Assembly (NCBI GenBank): GCA_021029095.1 | Contig: JAJOHG010000119.1 | Location: 21,923-85,922 of the forward strand | Origin: Phellopilus nigrolimitatus | Taxonomy: Eukaryota; Basidiomycota; Agaricomycetes; Hymenochaetales; Hymenochaetaceae | DNA length: 64,000 bases | Direction of reading: 5' to 3' | Notes under the pieces: model-generated | Seen by the model: only the letters and a program-made list of their open reading frames with translations | Databases searched by the model: none | What the model was told of the DNA's origin: nothing | Shown: positions 44,974 through 55,479 of the stretch, piece by piece | Position numbering within the stretch: the stretch's first letter is position 1 | Layout: the number at the start of each line of letters is the position of its first letter | Program-made: the position numbers and the translations under genes

Positions 44974-45681
44974 TGGAGGCTGCGCAACCTGAGAGATGGG
45001 CGTAGAGAGGTTTAGGTGCTGTCGACACGAGGCTGCGTCGAGTTCAGGGGGAAGCAGATGGGGAGCAGATATGATAGAAATCAGCAGCGAATCTGTTTAA
45101 TTTCTTTGACAAAGAGATGCAATCGAGCTCGACGTCGACGTCGTGGTGAGATGACAGTGACGGAGCCCGAGCCGGACACGCAAGGTTTCAAAGTTTCCGC
45201 CACAGCTTTGATGACTAATCTACTCGTGTGGCTCGGCCTGAGCTCCAATGAAGTGAATTTTTGCAACAAAGACAATGGAATAGAGCGGATGACTCGCGCG
45301 ATTACAGAAGACCGTTATATACTGAGCATAAAATACGTACTCGAGAGTCTCAAAAGATGAAATATCGCAAAAGCAAATCAGTCAAGGTTGGTCCGTACTT
45401 CAAATATACGACAGCCGAGATACGCGCGCTGAAGACAAGACGAAATTAGAAAACAAATTATATGATGGAAAGCATGAGAGTTAACACTATCCCCAGAAAT
45501 TGAAGCAAAAGAAAGAAGAGGAAGGGAGAGATGGGGGTATCCATGACTATTTCAGCCTTGTTGTGGACGTGTCTCAGATTCTCGTCTGGGTTTGAAACTT
45601 CAAAGCGAAAGCCTAAAAATGAAGGAGAGTCAGACATCTATCTTTAGTAGATAAATCTCGGAAAGATTGACCGGTCTAGTA
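44974..45681. other. intergenic region
   Basis: About 700 bp. Upstream region of the Cys-rich gene (right side of its ATG) and downstream region of the next minus-strand gene. No supported coding sequence. Confidence 0.4.
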
Positions 45682-46920
45682 TCAAGTTTCCGAAACCCTC
45701 GGTCCAAGATCTAACCTCGATAATACACCCATCATCCTAAGATAAGTTGTCGGAGACGAGGAAGATCCTTTCCCCGCGGAACCGATGAATGTCGACAGCT
45801 TTCCTCTCTCCTTCCCCTGTCTGAAGTCAGACACATACTTTTCAACTGAAGTACGTTTGAGGCCCGTCAGTCGAGCGACCTCATCCAACACGCCTCCCTC
45901 GTTGAGAATTTCTGCTTCAGACAGTAAATTATAAATCCCGAGGAATGTCTGCGGGCGACCATTCGCCGTCAGAAGAGTTGGGTTTGTGAAGTAGCGATAC
46001 AGTTTCTGTATAAAGACAATGCGCGGATCTGTCGAATTACTTGTCGTACCCGGATGGGAAAGATCGAGTCCGATACGGGGAGAAGAGTACACAATTGGTT
46101 TTCTTCCCTGCGCAGAAGTCCGTGGCCTAATGCAAATGGAGCATTTTTTCGAAGAAAGCGACGTCTTCGAAGGGAATGCAGACGTATCGCTCGCAAGGAG
46201 CTCGTTGACTAGTTCTGTAAGAGATGCTGCTCCGCAAACCCGAAGAACCTCGTCTACGAGCAGAGACGGGCCCGAAATGACCACTCCGTCAGAAATCCGC
46301 CGAAGAGATCGGAGAAGTATTCCCCCGCGCGGGCTGTCAACTTGTACAGCATGCGCAAAATGAGAAGATACGATAGGTCCGCCCATGGTAAGATCAAGGC
46401 CCTTGCGCGTTCCACCTCTGTATCCCGAAGCAGAGGTTGCTGACTTTGTTGGATCGCTCGATTTCTGAGGCGCGCGATGGAAATACCTATAAGAAAATGC
46501 ATGAGTCCAGGCATTACCTCGAAAGAATTGCTTTCAAATGTACCATTTGCCAGAGAAGCTTTGTTCGCTAGTCCCGTGAGTGAACGGGTCCTCATGTATG
46601 CCACCTTTTCGGAGGTAGAACTCCACTTCCAGAAACTCGTATTCGCTGATTTGGGGGACAGAGGTCGTTAGCTGCGTCGTCAGCACGAGAAGGTGATCAT
46701 GCAGAAGTGCCCGAACAATTTGTCCAAATCGGTTGTGTATGTCTGCTTTCGAAGAGACGTAGGTGAAGTCGAGCAGTTCTGGCAGAGTAGTTGCGCTTCT
46801 TGAACTCGGAGGCTGCTGCAAGATTCCGGAATCCTTCGCCTCTCGAAGGCGGGGCCGCTTTGTTCGACGTCCAGGAGAATCGTCGCTCGTTGTTGACAAA
46901 GGCTTCTTCCTATCTGCCAT
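45682..46920 (-). CDS. conserved hypothetical, possibly 3-methyladenine-glycosylase-like
   Basis: Two minus-strand exons, 46920-46544 and 46486-45682, with a 57-bp phase-2 intron, encode 393 aa. N-terminal 40 residues are basic with a likely nuclear signal (RRTKRPRLR). The conserved core reads YEFLEVEFYLRKGGIHEDPF, THG..., SGKWYFHRAPQ, YRGGTRKGLDLTMG, GGILLRSLRRISDGVVISGP and SLLVDEVL. The order of a beta-rich core with ILLR...GP..L recalls the AAG (MPG) DNA-repair glycosylase fold, but the catalytic motif is not identified, so this is only a hint. The C-terminal half contains VARLTGLKRTSVEKYVSDFR, a helix-turn-helix-like segment. Its ATG lies 9 bp after the stop of the next upstream gene on the same strand. 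Confidence 0.65.
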
Positions 46921-46929
46921 TGAAATTGT

Positions 46930-47249
46930 TTATTGTTTGAATTCCGAAGGATTGAACTTTGGTCGTGAGTAGCCTATAAACGCTGCCTTAGCACGGACGA
47001 TATCCGAAATCTGAAAGAGGCTGTCATTAATTGACCCCTCCTCCCGATCTGGTGCTCTGGTACATACCAAGGATTCGCAGACGTGATGGTCATATTCATA
47101 GTTATTGAGCTTGAAGTTGATGTTGGTCGCCTCCAGCGTTGTTTCAACGAGGCGTCAAGAAGTCGGCAGACTTCGGCAAAGTTGAACGACGTAATATCTA
47201 TTCTTCCGGAAATGGGAGTAGCGGTGACGATCGTCACAGAGGGAGTCAT
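46930..47249 (-). CDS. small hypothetical protein, tightly spaced upstream gene
   Basis: Minus strand. Start MTPSVTIVTATPISGRIDIT, SFNFAE; then, in a different frame, ATNINFKLNNYEYDHHVCES-L, a clear intron (GTATGTACC...CTCTTTCAG, about 47075-47015), and ISDIVRAKAAFIGYSRPKFN, PSEFKQ and a TAA stop at 46930-46932. The first two parts join in frame only through a 41-bp intron (GTCTGC...CTGGAG), which is short for this genome; a frameshift is the alternative. I do not recognise the family. Only nine bases lie between its stop and the ATG of the following gene. Confidence 0.45.
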
Positions 47250-48054
47250 CTAAAACTGGAATTTGAAGAGTAAGTAATATTTCAAGGTCCCAGGATGAAA
47301 ATAAGAAGTATTGTAAATTTGAATTGCGAGTTGAAATGATTTTCATCTACATGTATGAACTGCTTTAAAATCGGCTGGATCTAGAAGTTTAGTTCACGTA
47401 ACGCATAGCCTGTTCAGGCAATCAGCCACAATAACCGTACATAGTCTCAATTTGGACCTGGATGTCCAAGTAAGCATTTCAAGCCGGGTTTGAATGCTTA
47501 TGTACGTTCAGACTCAAACGTTTGAATGCTTCCGGTCTCCTCGGTGTGAAAGTGCGCGCAACGTCGGCAGATCCGACGAACGTGCATACCACGAGATGAC
47601 TTCGAGTCCATCGGTAATCCGTCGTTGGTCGTCGACTCAGACATCGACTTGCGCATGTACCACAAGACTACCGCGGTGATGAGCTGGTGAGCTCGATAAC
47701 AACCCAAGCTACTCCAGCACTACCTCGAAGCAAACTTGCAACGAAGATTCCAACGAGGGCTGGCTGGTTACCTTAACAACACATATCACTTAAGCCCTTG
47801 GGCAGACTGAAAGTAAGTTGGATGTCAATCAGGAATTCAATCTTTTACTGACTTCATTGGTCATGGTAAAGCATTCGAAAGTCCCATTGAAATACCTTTG
47901 ATTAGGAAGTGGGGATAATTTGTGAACAAAGGAGCGATACTTTCTCAGACCAACGCTTGTTTCCCACATCCTTGTGTTGGCTAGCAACGTGCGCTTATTC
48001 GTCCCGGCTGTCTCAGCTTCGACTAGCAACAGATTCGACTTGGTCCTCTAACCT
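47250..48054. other. divergent intergenic region
   Basis: About 800 bp between the minus-strand small gene and the phytase gene. Contains two copies of tttgaatgctt (near 47488 and 47521) around a gtacgttcagactcaaacg segment; otherwise nothing recognised. Confidence 0.4.
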
Positions 48055-49758
48055 ATGGCTGGAATGTATAAGATATCGAGTGTGAGCGATGAAGACGAAC
48101 CGCTCATCGGTGATCCTCGTAGCCCGAGGAAGCCGTGTTCGAGTAAAGCCGTTTACAGGAAAGTAGCGCTTGTCATGTTGACTGCGGCCGCATCCATGCT
48201 GTTGTTCGTTCTTCTCCTGGGATTCTCTCGTGCGACAAAATCGAAATCTGACGGAGTAACGACGGTGACGCCACCAATTCGTCTTCCGGATAACATCAAA
48301 CAATCATGGGCGCAGTACTCGCCATATTTTTCTGTTTCGGAGTATGCGGAGCCGCCGGACCGTTGTAAGATCACACAGGTCAACATTGTAAGCTTCGTTA
48401 AACCTCGTTTTGTCATTCTTTGTAACTTAGAGAAATATAGATCCAAAGGCACGGTGCACGCTTCCCCACATCTAGCGCCGGTTTAAAGATCCAGTCTGCT
48501 GTGGCAAAATTACAGACAGTCTCGCATTATATGAATCCCCATTTTAGCTTCCTCAAGAACTATATCTATGACTTAGGACACGAAGACCTCGTGCCCTTCG
48601 GAGCAGCACAGTAGGTCTTTGAACACTATTCAGTCCCTTTAAAATCGACCTGAACTTTACGAAGATCCTATGATTCTGGCCAGCTTGACTATTCGAAATA
48701 CTCTGACCTTGTCAACAAAACTAATCTTCCCTTCGTTCGCGCATCCAGCTCTAAGCGGGTTGTTCAGTCCGCGACGAATTGGACCGCAGGTGTGCCGGCT
48801 TATGGACTACGTTGACCTTATTCATTAATGTAATCATAGGCTTTGCTCACGCAAGTAGCGGAAAGGCAGTGCCGTCGCTGGACTTGATCCTTCGGGAATC
48901 GGTCGGTTCCATACCTATGCACTCACTTTCTCACACTTACGAATTTTAGCTTAACGACACGCTCGATGATAGTATGTGTCCGAACGCAGGAGATAGCGAC
49001 AAATACACTGATGCATGGCAATCTGTGTATGCTACGCCTATTGCTGGTCGTCTGAACGCGGCTGCCCCCGGTGCGAACCTGACTGTCGATGACGTCTCGA
49101 GCCTCATTTCGTTGTGCCCATTTGATACTCTCGCAAAGGAGACGCCCAGTGCATTCTGCAATCTTTTTAATCAGTCCGACTTCTATGGCTTTGAGTACTT
49201 GGGCGACTTGTCTAAGTACTATGGAACTGGGTCAGCGCTTACAATACTGTATTTCTCCTTTGGTTTGACAATTAATTCAGATATGGTCAATCCCTTGGCC
49301 CTGTTCAAGGCGTCGGGTACGTAAACGAGCTGCTCGCTCGCCTCACGGATTCTCCCGTACGTGACAACACACAAACGAATCGCACACTCGACGGTGACCC
49401 GGCGACGTTCCCGCTTGGGCGCGGAGTCTACGCCGACTTCTCGCACGACAACCAGATGATCGCAATCTATAGCGCACTCGGACTTTTTCGCCAGCCTAGT
49501 GCACTGGATCCCGAGCAGCCGGATGCACGGCGCACATGGCTCGCCTCGCAGCTTGTGCCGTTTTCCGCACGTCTTGTCACCGAACGCTTGGAGTGCGGCG
49601 AGGGGACCTTCGTACGTATGCTCGTGGACGATGCGCTGCAGAATCTGGAGTTCTGTGGTACTGGAAAGAATGGGCTCTGTTCGCTAGATGCGTTCGTGGC
49701 CAGCCAGGGATATGCTGCTAGCGACGGCGGAGGGGACTTCGAAAAGTGCTTTTCGTGA
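48055..49758 (+). CDS. histidine acid phosphatase / 3-phytase-like, membrane-anchored
   Basis: Six exons: 48055-48387, 48441-48610, 48665-48789, 48840-48901, 48950-49230 and 49281-49758 (introns 48-54 bp); 482 aa. The enzyme hydrolyses phosphate esters such as phytate through a phosphohistidine. Motifs: RHGARFPT with His115 as nucleophile, GFRASSSKRVVQSA-like segment (FVRASSSKRVVQSATNWTAG), and the proton donor pair in FSHDNQM (His379-Asp380). Family signatures NDTLDDSMCPNA and YGQSLGPVQGVGYVNELLAR are present, as are about eight Cys. Instead of a simple signal peptide there are about 30 polar residues (EDEPLIGDPRSPRKP) before a hydrophobic helix (about 38-56), so a type II signal anchor is expected. 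Extracytoplasmic; phosphate acquisition is the likely role. Confidence 0.9.
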
Positions 49759-50319
49759 CTCCTGTGATATATTTGCACAAGTAGATCCTTAGCTAATTTT
49801 AACCCAAACGGATCGGAACGATCAGTCGAAACAATATACGTTATTGTGCGTACTTTACAGTTCCTTGCACAAATAATGATAGTCGCGTTTCAGTTTGGAA
49901 TGAAATGAGTTCAAATTATAATTTGGACTCAGCGAGATTTCGATGCACATCGGATGGATCTGCGCTCTCAACAATTTTTGAAATAACGAACAGCAGAGTA
50001 TTAAGCATATATCCAGAGTTTAGCAGTGTACGGTCAGTATTGAATCATACATTACTAAGTATTCCAAAAAGATAAAATTGGATAATCTTGATTTTACAGT
50101 CACTTTTTTTCTTCTCTTGCCGATGTATATGATGCATACTTGATGTACACTTACTGTACACATTTTCGTATGCATTTAGTCGATGTTCATTCTAACAATT
50201 CTAACAACTCGCCATAGACGCGCCTCAAATTTGGCGAAGTCATGAGTTTTTCATTCAATCAGACCCGCGGTAACTGTCCTTATTTCTGCAAAGAGTTATA
50301 AGTTCCTCTGACTTTCCTT
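49759..50319. other. intergenic, AT-rich
   Basis: About 560 bp, AT-rich, 3' region of the phytase gene up to the LTR element. No coding sequence. Confidence 0.4.
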
Positions 50320-50516
50320 TGTTGGAATTTCTGCGAACCCTCAAAAACTGTTTCGGGGTAACGGACAAATCGGGTAGATTAGTAAGCGACTAGCATATAG
50401 GCCGACTGTCTGTAACTTGCTATCTATCGCGTTTGCCCACGGCCCACCACCGCCAACGGGACAAACGGAACCCACTGTGCGCGACTGCTGGCGACCTCGC
50501 CCCTCGTATTTCAACA
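50320..50516. repeat. left LTR
   Basis: First 197-bp long terminal repeat; TGTTG...CAACA ends form a 5-bp inverted repeat. Confidence 0.85.
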
Positions 50517-50900
50517 CAAACGCGATCCTTCCTTCTCTTGGGGAAGCAAAACAAGCAATCAAGGTCGCTGGCCGTCGCGACACGAAGCCGCCGCGAGGCG
50601 CAGACTCCGATAGTCTACGGGACTCTAAACCGGACACCTACGGTCACTGCTCGTTGTGGACGGCACACCGGAACTCGCAGGCTGCGGCCTTACAGTCACT
50701 GCTGCGGCACACTGGAACACGCACGGTCACTGCGCGCCGCGGGCGGCACACCGGAACTCAAAGTCCTCCGAGGAGGCAGAAGAACGTTGAAGGACAGCTT
50801 GAGGCACACTGTGATGCTGGGCTTCAGGGGGAGCAATTGGGGATTTCATTCTTTCTGGTACTGTGTCTCACTTGCCAGTTTCTTTCGGTTCGAGGGGGAG

Positions 50901-51097
50901 TGTTGGAATTTCTGCGAACCCTCAAAAACTGTTTCGGGGTAACGGACAAATCGGGTAGATTAGTAAGCGACTAGCATATAGGCCGACTGTCTGTAACTTG
51001 CTATCTATCGCGTTTGCCCACGGCCCACCACCGCCAACGGGACAAACGGAACCCACTGTGCGCGACTGCTGGCGACCTCGCCCCTCGTATTTCAACA
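50901..51097. repeat. right LTR
   Basis: Second copy, apparently identical to 50320-50516, preceded by the purine tract cgagggggag. Confidence 0.85.
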
Positions 51098-51352
51098 TCC
51101 TTTGGATTTCACATCAAACTTACAACTCACTGGCGGAGGCGGGCTTTCAGATTCATAGTTTATTTTTACCGTTTGTTTGACTTTGTATTTTATTTGTATT
51201 GCACTATTTGTCGGACTCGGCGTCGTGAATATGAATCCATCTAAACGATTTGCAACCATCTGTCAAAATCAATTGCAGCAAAAGAAAGGTGGGGCACAAA
51301 CACTGCAGAGCCGCTATGTGTGACTTATTAATGTTGCAATATATTCAGGACT

Positions 51353-52982
51353 ATGAGCAAACAAAAAAGAACTGAGGTCGACATGCACTCTCTCCACGCG
51401 CTTGCGGACATCTTGTCCAAAATCGAGGATGACGGTGGTTGTATTAATCATCAATTATGGGACAACGGTCTGCAATCCAGGTGCGTAAATAAATGTACAA
51501 TGTGATGTCTCTCCCTGAATGTAATCGTACCTGCGCAGACTCGAGAAAGCGAAGCCTTCCGATAAAGATGACGGGTTGTTTTACGATGCGAAAACGACGC
51601 TGAGAGAGCTCAAAGGGATGAGCGCCCTCCTTTCGACACTATCTGAATCACTACATCGTAACGTATCGGTGCTCGAGTCTCAAATCAAGCCGTACGTACT
51701 ATACCACGGAATATCTAGGCTTTCTGACGACATCCTATCCTTCATCTTCGAGCTTGCCCAAGAAGTCGACCCGAATTCTTCCACACGCTTATCTATGGTC
51801 AACCGACGATTTCGCAACCTTGCGATTGGATCGCCGAGACTGTGGTCTAAAATCCCTTTGTGGGAAGTGAGTTTGAATAAGGTCGAACTACAGCTACAAC
51901 GGAGCAAAAAAGCGCTGCTCGATGTGAATGTCTACCTCTGGCGCCCTGATGAATTATATTTGGACGGAATAGAAGTACTGAGTGCTGTTATCCCTCACTC
52001 CGATCGAATACAGAGTCTTTCTATGTACATGGAAACTCCGCCGGATTGGATGGAGGCCTTTACAATGCTGGACGCTTTATGTTCAGCTTTACAGCTTCCC
52101 AAGCTCGAGTATTTATCGATCACATACCCTATGTTCCTCTTGGACTCAGTCGAGGACGATGAATACGCATATATGATTCACTTTTATTCGACATGGAACA
52201 TGCCGAACTTACGCACATTTTCCATCTATCATCTCCCTCCTCGGCCATTCAATGCGCCACTCTTGACAACGGTCATCCTGCAACTTATCGTACGAGCTGA
52301 TATTTATGATGAAACCCGACAAGCTCTTCAATTTCTTGCCGCATTCCCTATGCTATCAGGACTCGAACTCGAACTAGCATATGGCCGTAATGTGTCTTTG
52401 AACTCTCTTCTGGTTGAGCTTCCGTGCTTAGAGCTTCCGCTCTTGGAAAAATTCACTCTCGTGGCGTCCGACATGGAGCCGAGTAGCCTCGAGCCAATAA
52501 CGAATGCCTTGGCTTTTCCTAATATAAAACATATTACTTCAATCATCAACATCGATAAATACTCGAGTCAAACGGAAATCGATCAATGGTTGAAAAGTAT
52601 TCTTCCTTCACACAACACCTACACGCATCTCGAGAACTTTACATTCAAGATACAATCTGAAGCCCTTCAAGTATATACTCTTCCTTACGACAAACTTCCG
52701 AACCTTCGCCACCTCTGCCTCGCAACACCCGGTGCAGTGCCGATAGAAATGGCCTTGGGCCCTTCAATCAAACTCCCAGCTCTGAAAACTGTGGAGCTTC
52801 GAGGTGTGGACGGTATCACCATACCTGGGCTGGATGTCTTTCGGACTGCATTACAGAAGCAAGGACACTGGGAGGGGTTGGAGAAAGTCACATTTGTCGG
52901 ATGTCGCGACATAGACAGAGATAGAGCAGAGATCGCGATTTCGAAAAAGAGACTCGAGTGGGTACCATATTGGAATAGGTAA
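51353..52982 (+). CDS. F-box/LRR protein, divergent member 5
   Basis: Exons 51353-51480 and 51539-52982 with a 58-bp phase-2 intron (GTGCGT...GCGCAG) encode 523 aa. Exon 1 (MSKQKRTEVDMHSLHALADI, ...INHQLWDNG) has the size, end and phase of the other family leaders. Exon 2: helical lead-in (TTLRELKGMSALLSTLSESL), F-box (ISRLSDDILSFIFELAQEV...LSMVNRRFRNLAIGSPRLW), then leucine-rich repeats with FYSTWNMPNLRTF (matching FYASW.LPNLK of the others) and a final VTFVGCRDIDRDRAEIA. It lacks the acidic loop. It is the most diverged paralogue, 27 kb from the main cluster, and lies 250 bp downstream of the LTR element. Expected role: SCF substrate receptor. Confidence 0.85.
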
Positions 52983-55479
52983 GCACAACTATCAGCATAA
53001 TGTTATTACGGGACTCCTGGCTTTAACATAACATTCAAGATTTACATGAATAGTGATCTTAGTAAGGGCGGGCTTGGGCGTTTTATTTCTTGGTTCATTA
53101 TATCTAGGTTGTGTTGTCTTATCACATCACTTCTATCTAGCCATCTGCTTCACGCCTCATATTCTTCTATATTACGCGATTCACTGCCCAAATCGCAGCT
53201 GTCCCAGTTAGGTCACAAGTGTAGATGTAGGGCCCTCTTGCTTCAAATGAGCCTGTACCATACGAGATGCAAGATAGAACGGTATATTCTAAGCGCTTAA
53301 TTACAAGACCAAACGTTGCGATGATTTGAATCGGCAAACAGCGCGGCCTCGCCATAATTGACATTAGAGGAAATTCTCATACTTGATCAACAAGTATTTT
53401 GATCAACTACCCAACTAGACTCGCAGGCGATTCGACTCGAAGTCTAATGTCTTAGGCTTTGATAAACGAGTTATAAGTAGCGGGGTGCGCTTATAAATTA
53501 CCATTTCCCTCGGAGATTGTGACGCTAAAAAGACTATTCTAGAGTGTGAAGGAGTAAACCATTGGTAAACCCTCACGCGAGAGCAGCGATAGTGGCTGGA
53601 ATCTTGAAGAAAGCAAGAGTAACAACCATCACATGCGGTCTACTAGGGAGCACGAACAAAAAATTCACAGCTCAAACCATTCGGAATATCATTTTCCGCA
53701 GACCCTACCGTCTATCCTTGCCTACCCTAACCCCGAACGTCGAGTTTACCTCCGTGTCACAATTGCGATGACGGGAAACGATGGTCCTCGTCGCGTGGCC
53801 GTGGGGGACCTATTAGAGGGAACCCTCTTATGGGTTGATCCTATTTAATAGGTCGACTCTAGGGGGGTGCCTGAAGTGAGCATCTCCACATTTCCAAGGG
53901 GATGCTTGTCATATACACTTCCATTACCGGTGCTGAGATTCTGTTGCAGGGAATCACACCTGAGCTCGAAATCGGCCCTTCGACCGGTTCCATTAACAGC
54001 TGGCTGCAGCCTATTGTTCAGCCACCGGAAGGACGCTTTGCTCTCTGCAAGAGAGAAAGCAGTTCAATTTTTGCTTGATATCTGGGATCCGGTAAGTGCA
54101 CTCTCCTCTCTCGTAGGCCGTTCCTTAACATTCAGTATCGCTTTATAGGAGAATACGAGCTCTTTAGCGCGCCTAGCTCGCTGCTTGAGAATGATGCGGA
54201 TCTTCCCCTGCGCCTCGTTCATACGAAGAATAATACTATCATAGGGAAAACTCCTGGAGAGATGTTACGTGCCATCATTGCCAGCCGCACAATGTTGCCT
54301 TTTCCGCTGCTCTTCGAACACCGTTTGTTGATGGATGCTTAACACCCTTCTCGGCACCGCAGCTGACAGACTTCCTCGCATGATAGTCATCGCTCGCGGT
54401 CTGAAAGGTTAAAAGAAAGAGAGCATAGCATGCTAGGCCTGTCAACGGAGTACTTCGTTGGGGTGAGTCTTAACGCTTTCTTTGATATTTCACGAGTTGA
54501 TTACGGACGTACCAAGGACATCGCTGAGATTATCTACTCCTAACAAGAGACTCAAGGGTCCAAAAAAACTTGGAAGGTGACTATGGTCGTTCTACTCATC
54601 CGTAATGCATGATAGCATAATGTGTATCCTGTGTAGTCATCGTTCGTTTCATTGGCTTGGAAATTTCTCACGTGCAAATCACCCATTCAATTTTCGACGC
54701 GTGCGCTTGATTTTTCCGTTCGGAAGCTGTAGTTGGAAACATTCGCCAGCGGATCAGTCGACTTGTATGAAGCTGACTTTCACTGAGACCCCACGTATGG
54801 CAAAGGCTGTAACGCAGTCATGTCAACATGTCATGGAGGATGCTGTTGAAATCAGCGGAGAGTGAAGGGGATGGGGTTGGGGGTGGATGGGGGATTTCGA
54901 CGACGACGACGCTAGGATAAGAAACTGAAGATCCAGAAATATGACATCTGTAATCACAGGCCTTTATGCAAAAAGCACACCCACAAAGAAATGGAATCTC
55001 AAACCCTCCAATGAGCAGAAACAAGTAACGGGAGGTTGGTAATAGTAAAAGCAGAAAAACGTATGCAAAGTCATTGTCGTGGGAGCATTGTCGGTCGCTG
55101 ACCCACATGCAAGCTTACGTACAAAAGGAATGTTCACAAACTGTTCACAAAGTAAACCCAGTTATCCAACAGATCAGACTTCAGATTTGCGACCGGATTT
55201 TCCTGGACATAGAGCATCTTATGCAATGAATCAAAATAACATTACAGATATTCTAGCTCTCACAGCGATATGTACTAAACGTTAAAAAAAGGGCGACGGA
55301 TAAGTAGAGCAGCACAGGCGCAGATGAGTGCACGCCAATCCCAGAGCGGAAAGAAAAGAAAAGAAAAAGGACAGAAGGCTGATGAGGTGAGAGGGTAAGA
55401 GTACAAGCGGCCAATCATAATTATGTCTGCTGCAAAAGCGAAAACAAAGATGATCCAAAACAAACCCGAATAAGTACGC
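52983..55479. other. 2.5-kb intergenic region with one possible coding remnant
   Basis: No gene is firmly supported. Between 53867 and 54230 a frame reads SISTFPRGCLSYTLPLPVLR, LLSAREKAVQFLLDIWDP, has a perfect GTAAGT donor at 54091, an acceptor at 54148 and continues ENTSSLARLARCLRMM to a stop; it may be an exon pair of an unrecognised or decayed gene. The right end is the presumed 3' UTR of the minus-strand gene at 55480. Confidence 0.35.

Larger units (their letters stand above)
50320..51097. mobile_element. miniature LTR retroelement (TRIM-like)
   Basis: Two direct 197-bp repeats (50320-50516 and 50901-51097), apparently identical base for base, begin TGTTGGAATTTC and end TATTTCAACA, so they have the TG...CA ends of LTRs. 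TCCTT occurs immediately outside both ends (50315-50319 and 51098-51102), a 5-bp target duplication. The base run before the right LTR (cgagggggag) is a polypurine tract. The 384-bp interior has no gag or pol frame, so the element is a terminal-repeat retrotransposon in miniature that must rely on enzymes made elsewhere. Identical LTRs indicate a recent insertion. A primer-binding site could not be assigned. Confidence 0.85.

Noticed and set aside
47480..47540. Repeated tttgaatgctt motifs before the phytase gene as regulatory operators
   Set aside because: Only two copies and about 500 bp from the start codon; no support beyond chance.
50417..50974. 185-residue frame covering the miniature LTR element
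   Set aside because: Runs through the LTR and short internal repeats; no gag, protease, reverse transcriptase or integrase motif.
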